Notes under the pieces: generated by a model
Database searches by the model: none
What the model was told of the DNA's origin: nothing
What the model saw: only the letters and a program-made list of their open reading frames with translations
Assembly: GCA_001936135.1 (NCBI GenBank)
Contig: CP012811.1
Span: forward strand, 310,001-374,000
DNA from: Saccharomycopsis fibuligera x Saccharomycopsis cf. fibuligera
Lineage: Eukaryota; Ascomycota; Saccharomycetes; Ascoideales; Saccharomycopsidaceae
Length of the DNA: 64,000 nt
Direction: 5' to 3'
Made by a program: the position numbers and the translations under genes
Shown: one piece after another, positions 21,706-31,700 of the stretch
How positions within the stretch are numbered: the first letter of the stretch is position 1
How the letters are laid out: the number at the start of each line of letters is the position of its first letter

Positions 21706-22548
21706 ATGTTCATGTTGCAGCTTTTGCAACCATCGCAGTTCAGTTTGCTCAGCATGGATGCTGTTTCCCGAGAAAGACTTTACAAACTCTTTTTAACATC
21801 ACTCATCCTTTGTGTCATATACTTGTTAACATGTTCGCTATTTGCAGGACTCAGAGGAACGCGTCGAGTATTGGATGAGCTTGACTACTTCCGTCATGAT
21901 TATCGAGACATTGGCCAGCAACAGCTACGCGATGAAGATTTCGAGCCACCTAATGCGGCATGGTTTGTCAATCTGTATCATAACAATCTTCAGGAAAAAA
22001 AAGTCAGGCATTTCAAAAAAAAGTTTGATTCTTTGATTCCAGACAAGGTTTTTGGTTCTTCAAAGTCACAGAAAAGTACCAATAGCCAGCCGGGTGCTCC
22101 ATCTTTTTTTCCCTTGTCAAAAGTAAAGGCAGCATTCGATGAGAAAGGATTCGAGGTAAGAACAAAAATTGCAATTCTATATGACAGGATGTTATCAATA
22201 CCGCATAAGTTTATTCTTTTATTCAAAACAGGTAGCAATAATAAAGCATCTAATGAGAACGAATCAGCACCATTTGAGAAGCAGCAGCAGCAGCACGAAG
22301 TTCAAAACAAAAACGGAGTTTGTCCAATTTGCTTAGAGAAGCTCATAACAGGAGGTTCTCTCATAAAAGAGCTTCCCTGTAAACACTCCTATCATGTCGA
22401 ATGCATTGAGCAGTGGTTATTCAGGTACAGCCATAGCTGCTGCAATGAGATAGAATTCAATTGCCCTTATTGTCGGTTTGACGTCTATTACTACGTTCTC
22501 AACAATTATGATAGGATCAAGTATTCAAGCCACCGATTCAAATTATAA
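21706..22548 (+). CDS. Membrane-anchored RING-H2 finger protein (probable E3 ubiquitin ligase)
   Basis: From the ATG at 21706 the protein is 280 residues; ATGs at 21712 and 21756 are equally possible starts. A hydrophobic segment (about 27-48, ending LLTCSLFAG) is a likely membrane anchor. The C-terminal RING-H2 lies at about 206-256: CPIC, then LPCKHSYHVEC, then NCPYC, giving the C3-H2-C3 ligand order. RING-H2 domains recruit E2 enzymes, so the protein is probably an ER- or endomembrane-bound ubiquitin ligase. The spacing between the second and third ligand pairs (18 residues) is normal, but the stretch before the final CPYC has extra Cys (SCC) and is longer than usual. I cannot assign an orthologue. 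Confidence 0.8.
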   Translation: MFMLQLLQPSQFSLLSMDAVSRERLYKLFLTSLILCVIYLLTCSLFAGLRGTRRVLDELDYFRHDYRDIGQQQLRDEDFEPPNAAWFVNLYHNNLQEKKVRHFKKKFDSLIPDKVFGSSKSQKSTNSQPGAPSFFPLSKVKAAFDEKGFEVRTKIAILYDRMLSIPHKFILLFKTGSNNKASNENESAPFEKQQQQHEVQNKNGVCPICLEKLITGGSLIKELPCKHSYHVECIEQWLFRYSHSCCNEIEFNCPYCRFDVYYYVLNNYDRIKYSSHRFKL

Positions 22549-23019
22549 ATTTCCAAAAGAACGGGCTTCCTGGTATTATTATATTCTTTGTGTCTCCTTT
22601 GAATTACTTTTTTTCCCCATTCTATCAGTTGCGCTTCTTGTTTCTCAGTCCAATGTCAATTGTGCTTCTCAATCAAAAGTTATGTTTTCTTCCTCTGTTC
22701 AACTGATGACCGTACCTTCAACTACTGTGATTTGAGCTATCCTCTCTGCCTCCAGTTCGATTCCTCAATGGCTCGCCAAATTCGTCATGCATGTTAAAAC
22801 AGCAACAAATAAACCTCTAAAAAGTAACAGTTTGTCTTTGATAGACTGGGCAAACACTTATGTCCACATCCAGGCGTCGTACTGAGCAACCGATATTACC
22901 CGCTTCCATGGTGCATTTACGGGTAATAACAAAAACTTTTCCATAGCGAGGAACGAAAAACTATATAAGGAGCGCCAGTCCTCCATCTTTTTAAAACTTT
23001 TCTCTTCTTTCCTTTCTTT
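22549..23019 (+). promoter_or_regulatory. Promoter region of the U3 snoRNA gene
   Basis: Two inverted Reb1-type sites, TTACCCG (22896-22902) and CGGGTAA (22920-22926), are 17 bp apart. A TATATAA (22962-22968) lies about 52 bp before the U3 5' end. Reb1-type sites are general regulatory elements in yeast snoRNA and ribosome-biogenesis promoters; their role here is inferred. No other gene lies between the RING gene stop and U3. Confidence 0.6.
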
Positions 23020-23453
23020 GTCGACGTACTTCAGTAAGTAGCCCCCTATATGGTTTGGTTTTTTTTTTTTGCTGAGCTATTCAAAATATAAAGAAAACAA
23101 AAAAAAGAAAAGAAAAATAGATGGTGCTATTGGATTCAGGAGGATTATGATTTACTAACAAATATCTAAAGTAGGATCATTTCTATAGGTCACGTCTCTC
23201 TTTGACTCTTCAAAAGAGCCACTGAATCCAACTTGGTTGATGAGGTGATAACCCTTATACCCTAGAATGAGGTTTGAAATAGCTTGGTCTGTGTATCCTA
23301 GTTGATCCAGTCATCTACATTTTTTTATTACCGTTCTTTTGTTTGAGGCTTTGTCTTTACAAAGCCGAGAAAGAAGCAATGATTTCGACCCTGTGGAGCA
23401 TACTTCTCTGAAGGAGCTTCAACGGGGTGGGTATAAGTGGCAGTCTGACAAGT
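23020..23453 (+). ncRNA. SNR17: U3 snoRNA gene with a spliceosomal intron
   Basis: Exon 1 is GTCGACGTACTTCA (23020-23033), identical as far as I recall to the 5' end of yeast U3. The intron is 23034-23171, with 5' GTAAGT, branch site TACTAAC at 23153-23159 and 3' AAG. Exon 2 (23172-23453) resumes with TAGGATCATTTCTATAGG, the conserved box A/A' region that pairs with 18S pre-rRNA. It then carries CTTTGACTCTTCAAAAGAGCC, CCACTGAATCCAACTTGGTTGATGAG (GAC/C' and box B-type elements), and ends GGGTGGGTATAAGTGGCAGTCTGACAAGT with box D (TCTGA). The mature RNA would be about 296 nt. U3 guides the SSU processome in early 18S processing. S. cerevisiae U3 genes also carry an intron at this place. Confidence 0.95.
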
Positions 23454-23824
23454 TTCTAACTATATACATATATATTATTGAATCAACAAATAATGCTTTG
23501 GCATCGAACATTGTGTTTTGCTGTAGTATTCAAGGTTTTTGTCGTGAGATATTTTCGTGTTTGCCTTTTTTAAATGTCTTCGTGGTTGTATCGATGATTC
23601 ACCATAGGAGTAGATATATTTGAAACGAACAATATCTTTGGAGACCATTCCCACCATGTGCACATCAAGGATGTTACCACAGACCAGGAATACTATAAGC
23701 CTTCCGGGTAACGCTCATTGGCCACAGCTCTTCCATCATCAGCTATAATAGATTACAAAGGCCGATACAGTTACGACAACTTAGATCCATGGGGAATTGC
23801 ACCAAGCAGAAATAAACAATTATT
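23454..23824. other. Intergenic between U3 and COA4
   Basis: This should be the U3 3' flank and the COA4 promoter and leader. No further ORF is credible here. The small ORF at 23339-23623 overlaps U3 and is spurious. Confidence 0.5.
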
Positions 23825-24319
23825 ATGACGTTAGGATCCGCCGATGGTAATGTATCAGATCGCCCTTCTGACTCTGACCATGAGAGAAGCCTGAGTGAGC
23901 TGGTATTCACTGGTAGCAGTGCAACTGATGTTCCAGCTGCAAGAAATGAAGCCCTATCAGTTAATGAAGGTAATAGTGATGATAATGAAGAGATTGATGA
24001 CGATGAACCCGATGAATGGGATAAGCGAATTATCAAAACCGGATGTTCTGAAGAAAACTTCAACCTTCAGATCTGTTATGCAGACAACAAGGACTGGAGA
24101 AAATGTACAAAGGAGGTGAGTGTGTATTTTACGCTAGCTCTTGGCTAAGAACCCTTTTTTTTTTGTTTGATCTTTACTGTTCTCAATGATTTATATTTTT
24201 GTTTTTTTTCTCTTCCTTTTTGGCCCAAGAATCCAGCACTAACATTGCAGATGGAAATATTCAGGAACTGTTGGCAGAACCACAACAACAACGAACGGAC
24301 CAAGACCAAAGACTACTGA
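23825..24319 (+). CDS. COA4: Coa4, cytochrome c oxidase assembly factor, two exons
   Basis: Exon 1 is 23825-24115 (97 codons), followed by an intron at 24116-24250 with GTGAGT donor, CACTAAC branch site (24237-24243) and GCAG acceptor. Exon 2 (24251-24319) starts exactly with ATGGAAATATTC. Joining them keeps the frame and gives 119 residues. The split matters because it completes the twin CX9C motif: the first pair is GCSEENFNLQIC and the second is C-TKE-MEIFRN-C, spanning the junction. Coa4/Cmc3 is imported into the mitochondrial intermembrane space by the Mia40 disulfide relay and helps assemble complex IV. The DEWDKRI.KTGC lead-in is typical of the family. The N-terminal 60 residues are acidic and longer than usual, so a downstream start cannot be excluded, though no in-frame ATG lies nearby. 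Confidence 0.9.
24116..24250 (+). other. Intron of COA4
   Basis: The 135-nt intron has donor GTGAGT (not the usual GTATGT), branch site ACTAAC at 24238-24243, and AG only seven bases after it. An unspliced read would lose the second half of the twin CX9C motif. Confidence 0.88.
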
Positions 24320-25187
24320 TGGACAGTTTGGCTTTTGATGTTGTGTTTCAAAGGATATTGAACGGTATTTTTGTGTATATAATGATTATTAAATAACTAT
24401 AATGGACTCTTGTATATATGCGTTTCGTTTTACTGCATCCATTCTCCGTGATTTATTCCTGTATTATCCATACTCATAATAATACTCTCTGTAAGCACAG
24501 CACACTTGGTAAAGTAGTATTATATCCAACATTTGTATTGATCGAAACGTTACCAACCAAATATACGCCCTTAGCCTTAATGTTTGCAGAGTTGCGGCAC
24601 CTATCCAGGCTCCATTGGGCATTCCATGGGCAATATTCTGGAATTTGCCCGTATCAGTGTGTGCGCTAGTGGCATTTTGGTGGTAAAAATGCAGGTGCTT
24701 TGACAACTGATTGCGGTAACTGGCCCATTTACGAGGGCGCATAGCCTCGAGAAGCTTAGATATTCGACTATGCAGTCATGTGACTTTATTGATTTTAGTA
24801 AGGGAGGATCCCCTCGATACTTTATTACCGACTGGCCTCGGAAGACAGAACCCTTCTTTTCCTGCCGAATTTCTGCCCACGGCGAAGGAATTTTTTATCC
24901 ACTTTAACGGCCAACACTCCATTGATTTGTCTTGTAGTTATATTTCACCACTTCTACTCTTCTTATACCTCCAGGTTCCCTTTTTCTTGTTTGCTATTCT
25001 TGCTCGGCTTTCTTTTTGTTCCTTTTTTTTTTTTTTTCACTACTCAGTCCCTGCCTTGGTTTCCAAATCGACAGTTGTCTTAGTTCATCAGTGCAAATCA
25101 ACTGCGCCGCACAAGTGACCAGCACAGCACACGACATCAGAACATTTATAGCATTAACACAACAGCACCACCACGGCCACACCCAAA
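24320..25187. other. Intergenic, promoter of the STE13-type gene
   Basis: A T-tract at 25023-25038 and a C/T- and A-rich leader directly precede the ATG at 25188. No additional gene was found; small ORFs on both strands are unsupported. Confidence 0.4.
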
Positions 25188-28067
25188 ATGGATGGAAGCA
25201 ATAGCTACGAGTTAGAAAATTTGGAAGCTGGTACAAATAGAAACAGAAGTCCAGCTAAAGGGCACCACAGTTCCTCTGAGTCTTCCAATTCCGACAGCTC
25301 CAACATGCTAGAATACATCAACAACTTTGCCTACAATAATGCCGGAGGAAACTTGTTGCAAAACAACCGCTCCAGATCAGGGTCTTCAAACTCCAGACAG
25401 CAACAGCAACAACAGGAGGAACAGCAGCAGCCGTTTCTTGGTGATCATGAAGGCTCAGATTTGAAATTCGAAAATTATCCAAGACCAATAACGAAAAAAA
25501 ATGTCTACTCAATAACTTTTGCAATTATCGTGGTATGGCTTATTGGATTGGGCATATATTCTAGACACCCACGTCCTAGCAAGATTGAAAATTCATATAA
25601 GGATTACAATGTCACCGCCGCATTTGGCCTCAATACTACAGACAGTGCAATAATGAATTCGCTGCCAGTGCCTGAAGTAAGCTCAGCGGTGTCCTCTGCC
25701 ATTGCTCAACCGTCATCAACTACACCATCATCATCATCATCATCATCATCAGATCAAAAGCAAAAAAGGGTTGATTTGGATGCTTATCGCAGCGGGAAAT
25801 TCTTTGTGTATGATTTAGGCTACCCTTTTATTGAGCCTCCTTCTAACCATAAATCGACTGATGATGAAGGATTATATCATGCCACAGGCTCATCTCATTA
25901 TTTCGTAAAAAAATTCGCTGATAAATCCTTTCAACAAAAATTGATGCCAAGAGCATTCAGCTACCAGTCCAAAAAATACACTATTGACCAAATTGTGCCG
26001 AATTATGATCTTACCAAAGTCATTGTCAGAACTGAAAAAGAGGGGCAATGGAGACACTCCAGCTTTGCTAAATTTTTTGTTTATGATGTGAAATCTGATA
26101 AATTCGAACCATTATATTCAAACCCCAGCAGCGATGCTAAGGATGACGATTTGCCAAAGCTTAGTTTGGCTCAATGGTCTCCAAAATATAATTTTATTTC
26201 GTTTGTGTACCAAAATAACTTTTTCGTGAAGGATGTTTCCAATGGCAAAACTACGCAAGTTACCAATGATGGTGGACAAAACATCTTTAATGGTAAACCT
26301 GATTGGGTTTACGAAGAAGAAGTCAGTGCCACTGATAGACTTTTATGGTGGTCACCAAATGAGAAAAACGTTGTTTTTATCAAAACCAATGATACTGATG
26401 TGCCAATCTATGAAATTGACTACTATACTAAAAACACCAACGATAAATATCCTACCCACAGGCCAATCAAGTACCCTAAGCCAGGATACGCTAATCCAGT
26501 TCTTAGCATTGTAAATTATAACATTGATTCAGGTAAACTGCAAACCCTTGACCATACTGATGCCGACGGCTCCAAATTGGGCCATGATTTTATTGTTTAT
26601 GACTTGTTTTGGCTTAATGATAATGACTTTTTGGTGAAAGAAACCGATAGAGAGAGTAATGTTTTGCACTATAGACTCTATGAGCACAATTTGGAGACTT
26701 CAAAAGTTGTTAGAGTTGTTGATGCTGTCAAAGAGTTTGGTGGGTGGATCGACAAAAGTAAAGTTATTGTTATTCCAAAAGACTCCAAGCATAAGAGAGA
26801 AAAAGATGGCTATGTTGATATATTTGTTGATGGCAATGGATACGAACATTTAGCATATTTCGAAGCTGATTCTGACAAACCGGTTAAAGTGTTGACAGAG
26901 GGAAACTTTGATGATAAGTCTGACCATTTGTTTTTCGATAACGACATGGACTTGGTATACTTTACCAGCACTAAACAATCATCTATGAGTTCTCATTTGT
27001 ACTCAGTTAAACTTGATTTGAGCAGCACCAAGGCGGTGCCTGAATTGAATGCGTTGACAAAAGATGACGAGTTAGGTTACTATGAGCCATCTTTCTCTCC
27101 AAGTGCAAGATTTGTAATTTTGAACTACAAAGGTCCAAGATTACCTGGACAAAAAATCATTGATTTGCACAGCTCAGACAACGCTGAATTTTTTACCAAT
27201 ATAGAAAGTATCACTGACACCCAATCAGTAGAAGAAGCTCATAAAGAATACGCCGTGCCGGTAAAACAGTTCACAGAAATTGAAGTTGATGCGAAAAAGA
27301 AAGTTTCGGTCAATGTTATTGAAACCAAGCCACAGAACTTTGATCCAAAAAAAAAGTATCCATTATTGGTGACATTTTACGGTGGTCCAGGATCACAAAA
27401 AGTGCATGCCAAATATGATGTTGGTTTTTCTGAGGTTGTTGCTTCCTCTTTAGATGCAGTGGTATTGATGATTGACCCAAGAGGCACTAATTCCAAAGGG
27501 TGGTGGTTTAAGTCATGGGCAAGAAACAAGATTGGACATTGGGAACCAAGAGATATTATTGCTGCTACTGAAAAATATATCAAGGACAACCAATATATTG
27601 ATGAAGAGAAAACCGTTGCTTGGGGATGGAGTTATTCTGGATTTGTTACTTTGAAGTTACTTGAAGTAGACAGCGAGCAAGTTTTCAAGTACGGTGCTGC
27701 GGTTGCCCCAGTGACTGATTGGCGTCTTTATGACTCAATTTATACCGAAAGATACATCAATAGCCCAGAACACAATGAGGGAGGATATGAAGAAGCAACA
27801 GTTGGTACCAGTGATATTGATAATTTCAAAGCAAAAAAGAGATTTTTGATTATGCATGGTACAGGTGATGACAACGTTCATATCCAAAACACTTACACTT
27901 TGTTGGATAAGTTTAATTTGGCAGGAGTTGAAAATTTTGATATGAAGTTATTCCCGGATAGCGACCACAGTATCTATTATCATAATGCCAACACGATTGT
28001 TTATGATAAGTTATTCAAATGGATAAAGGATGCATTTAACGGGTCGTTGGCAAAATTGAGTAATTGA
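25188..28067 (+). CDS. STE13: Type II membrane dipeptidyl aminopeptidase (Ste13/Dap2 family)
   Basis: The protein has 959 residues. The cytosolic tail (1-105) is Ser/Asn/Gln-rich and includes NNFAYNN; one membrane segment follows at about 106-124, then a Ser-rich stalk and a large lumenal DPP-IV fold. Catalytic residues of this prolyl-oligopeptidase family (S9B) are visible: GWS815YSG, the aspartate in HGTGDDNVH (about 894) and H927 in SDHSIYYH. The WVYEEEV motif, which holds the substrate N-terminus in DPP-IV enzymes, is present. Ste13 removes X-Ala/X-Pro dipeptides from the alpha-factor precursor in the late Golgi; Dap2 is its vacuolar paralogue. The long cytosolic tail and total length (931 in S. 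cerevisiae Ste13, 818 in Dap2) favour Ste13, but orthology is not proven. Confidence 0.88.
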   Translation: MDGSNSYELENLEAGTNRNRSPAKGHHSSSESSNSDSSNMLEYINNFAYNNAGGNLLQNNRSRSGSSNSRQQQQQQEEQQQPFLGDHEGSDLKFENYPRPITKKNVYSITFAIIVVWLIGLGIYSRHPRPSKIENSYKDYNVTAAFGLNTTDSAIMNSLPVPEVSSAVSSAIAQPSSTTPSSSSSSSSDQKQKRVDLDAYRSGKFFVYDLGYPFIEPPSNHKSTDDEGLYHATGSSHYFVKKFADKSFQQKLMPRAFSYQSKKYTIDQIVPNYDLTKVIVRTEKEGQWRHSSFAKFFVYDVKSDKFEPLYSNPSSDAKDDDLPKLSLAQWSPKYNFISFVYQNNFFVKDVSNGKTTQVTNDGGQNIFNGKPDWVYEEEVSATDRLLWWSPNEKNVVFIKTNDTDVPIYEIDYYTKNTNDKYPTHRPIKYPKPGYANPVLSIVNYNIDSGKLQTLDHTDADGSKLGHDFIVYDLFWLNDNDFLVKETDRESNVLHYRLYEHNLETSKVVRVVDAVKEFGGWIDKSKVIVIPKDSKHKREKDGYVDIFVDGNGYEHLAYFEADSDKPVKVLTEGNFDDKSDHLFFDNDMDLVYFTSTKQSSMSSHLYSVKLDLSSTKAVPELNALTKDDELGYYEPSFSPSARFVILNYKGPRLPGQKIIDLHSSDNAEFFTNIESITDTQSVEEAHKEYAVPVKQFTEIEVDAKKKVSVNVIETKPQNFDPKKKYPLLVTFYGGPGSQKVHAKYDVGFSEVVASSLDAVVLMIDPRGTNSKGWWFKSWARNKIGHWEPRDIIAATEKYIKDNQYIDEEKTVAWGWSYSGFVTLKLLEVDSEQVFKYGAAVAPVTDWRLYDSIYTERYINSPEHNEGGYEEATVGTSDIDNFKAKKRFLIMHGTGDDNVHIQNTYTLLDKFNLAGVENFDMKLFPDSDHSIYYHNANTIVYDKLFKWIKDAFNGSLAKLSN

Positions 28068-28428
28068 AATTTTCCTGGCCCGTGAGGCTAGGCAGTACAT
28101 TATCAAATACTCTCATCTTTGACTTTTTTTTTCTTTTCTGTCCTCATTTTATGATTATTTCGTTCAAAAACACTTCCTTTTTCTGGTGTTTCCCGTGCAT
28201 TTGTTATTTACAACGCATGCTGTGGAGTTATCGAACTCTCATTTATTCTTTTTATTTAATTTACCTATTATAATCTCTTATTTTCTTCTTTTTGTTTACG
28301 CTATAGAACGTTTAATGTCACGATTTGTTTGTTTAATATTCCATTTATGCTACATAAGCCTCTTTCATTTCCATACAGTGTAGACGCCCTGAATAGCTAA
28401 AAAGCTTTGAAAACCCTACCTAGCAATG

Positions 28429-28464
<36 letters not shown>

Positions 28465-28753
28465 AATAACAGCTGCGCAGCAACAAATAAGCAACGCATT
28501 TATTAGCGGCGCTTGATTTTTGAGGCCGTCAATAATCTACACTGGCACCAAAAGAATAATTATAAATACAAGACTTTTGAATCCAATTCATCTAGCTAAT
28601 AAAAAAACTGGAGGTCTAAACGTGAGATACTGATAAATAAACAACATAACGTAAGAAAACATACACAAACTAGAAGAGAAAAATAGAACAATATAACAAC
28701 TTTTAACAAAAGTATAATAGAAGGTAAAATGCAAAACTGATTCAACAAAAAGT
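28068..28753. other. Convergent intergenic region STE13/ADE6
   Basis: Two 3' ends meet here. It contains a 34-base A tract at 28429-28462 and A/T-rich flanks, and no gene. Confidence 0.5.
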
Positions 28754-31700
28754 TTAACCAACCCATTTTCTAGCATTTCTGAACAACTTGATCCAGGGAC
28801 CATAGTTCTTCCAATCTTCAGTAACTTCCTTGTCAAAGTTCGGATAGTAACTGTTAGCTTCCATTCTGCTGACTCTTTCAGGGTGAGGCATCATGGCCAA
28901 TACTCTACCGCTTTCAGACTTCACACCACTGATACCGTTTGGTGAGCCATTTGGATTGAATGGGTATCTTTCAGTGACTTCACCGTAGTTGTCAATATAT
29001 CTGATAGCAGCGGCGTTACTCTTTTCAAAAGCAGCGAGCTGCTCGGCGCTCTTGAATGTAGCTCTACCTTCACCATGTGCAACAGCAATTGGCAACTCAG
29101 AACCTTGCATATCTTGCAAGAAAATGGAGTTGTTAGCAGCGTTGTCGTCAATCTTAACCATGGTGAATCTTGCTTCGTATTGTTCAGAGGCATTGCGCTC
29201 AAAGATTGGCCAGTTATCGGTACCTGGAATCAATTCCTGGATCTTAGAAAGGAATTGACACCCATTACAGGCACCAAAAGCAAAAGTGTCGTTTCTTTCT
29301 TGGAAGAATCTTTCGAATTCTTTTCTGGTTTGTTCGTGGAACAAAATGGATTTGGCCCAACCGGAAGCAGCACCAAGAACATCACCATATGAGAAACCAC
29401 CACAAGCAGCAATACCGACAAATTCATCAAGGGAAACTCGGCCCTTGATAATGTCTGACATGTGCACATCCACAGCAGTGAAGCCGGAATCTTGGAAGCA
29501 CCAGGCCATTTCAAATTGGCCGTTGACACCTTGTTCTCTCAAGATTGCAACCTTAGGCTTGGAGGTCAAAGACACTGGAATAGCGTCAGCGACTTTGTAA
29601 CTAAGTTTATAGTGAAGACCTGGGTCAGCATCATCTGCAATATTTTCAAACTCTTGCTTAGAAGTAGCTGGATTATCTCTCAAAGCTTGCAATTGGTAAG
29701 AAGTTTCGGACCACAATTGTTGCAAAACGCTTCTTGATTCACTGTATACAGGTTTACCGTTAGCGGAAATACTAATGGTTTGCTTAGAGTTGCCAAACAC
29801 TGGTTCAGCAACAACAGAAACATAATCACTAGTGATGCCGTTGTCATTCAACACTTGAACAAATTGTTCATATTTAGATTCTTCAACTTGGAAAACAGCT
29901 CCCAATTCTTCATTGAACAAAAGTTCAAACACAGTAGCATCACCCTTAACGTCAATGTTCAATCCAGATCTACCAGCAAAGGCCATTTCCAACAAAGTTA
30001 CAATCAAACCACCATCGGAATTATCGTGATATGCTAACACTAAGTCATCAGCACCATGCAAAGCAATCAAAGCATTCAAGAAACTCTTTAAGACTTGATG
30101 GTCGTAAACATTTGGAGCTTGGTTTCCCACCTTATTGTAAACTTGCAACAATGCAGAACCTCCCAAAGCTTTCTTACTTTGTCTAGCAGACAAGTCAACC
30201 AAAACCAATTTTGTGTTTGGTTTGGCAACAAGTTGAGGAGTCCAGGTCTTGGAAGTATTAGTAACTGGACCAAATGCAGTGACTGCCAAACTCAATGGAC
30301 TGACAACTTCCTTATTTTCTCCAGTTTTTTGGTCTTTCCAGTTCATCTTCATGGACAAACTATCTTTACCAACGGGAATAGAAACTTCCAAATCAGGACA
30401 CAATTCTATACCAACAGCTTGCACAGCTTCATATAATTTAGAGCCTTCGCCTTTGTAATTGGCGGCACTCATCCAATTAGCAGAGAGTTTCACATCTTTC
30501 AATTGCGTAATATCAGCAGCAAACATGTTAAGCAAAGATTCAGCCACACACATCTTAGCAGAAGCAGCAGCAGAAATCAAGGCAAGGTTTGGTTTTTCAC
30601 CCATAGCCATAGCTTCACCTGTTTTGATGTTAGCGTCACCTAAGGAGGTACCAGTAACACCAACATCAGCAACTGGAATTTGCCATGGACCAACAAATTG
30701 ATCTCTGTCGATCAACCCACCAACGGTCCTGTCACCAATAGTGATAAGGAAGCTCTTGGAACCCACAGCAGGCAATCTAAGTACTCTTTGTAAAGCATCG
30801 TCCAATTTCAAGTTGGCTAACTCAGCAATATCAGAAGGCAAAGCTAATGGTTCAGTAACAGTTTTTCTAAAAAGTTTTGGAGTGTTACCAAACAAGATGC
30901 TCATATCTAAATCAATAATCTTGTTGTCAAACAAATCATCTTCAACCACCAACTTTTCTTCTTTGGTAGCATGACCAATAGCAGCAAATGGACATCTTTC
31001 TCTTTGACAAATTTCTTCAAACATCTTTAAACTTTCTGGTCTAATAGCCAAGACGTATCTTTCTTGAGATTCATTACACCAAATTTCCAATGGGGACATA
31101 CCTGGGTCCAAGCTGAGAACTTTACGCAACTGGAAAACAGCACCCAAGTTATTGTCATGAACCAATTCTGGCAAAGCATTAGAAAGACCACCAGCACCGA
31201 CATCGTGGATCGACAAAATTGGGTTTTCTTTGTTGAGAGAAGCACAAGAATTAATGACTTCTTGAGCTCTTCTTTCCATTTCTGGGTTACCCCTTTGAAC
31301 AGATGCAAAATCCAATTCGGCATTTTTGTCGGAAGAATGCACAGAAGATGCAGCACCACCACCTAAACCGATCAACATGGATTCACCACCCAAGACAATA
31401 ATCAAATCATTGGGCTGGATAGAGTTATCCTTCAAGGACAATTCTGGGCGGATCGCACCAAGACCACCAGCAAGCATGATTGGCTTATGATAACCTCTGA
31501 TTTCTTCCTGGCCGTCTTTATTAGTAACTTTAGTAGTCAAAGTACGGAAGTAACCGGTAATATTTGGTCTACCGAACTCATTGTTGAAAGCAGCAGAACC
31601 AATTGGAGCTTCAAGCATAATGTTCAATGGAGAAGCAATATGGTCTGGTTTACCAACGTATTGAAATTCTTTTTCCCATGGTTGAACAAAGCCTGGAATT

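Noticed and set aside
23339-23623. A 94-codon ORF as a protein gene
   Set aside because: It overlaps the conserved 3' part of U3 snoRNA and is explained by it.
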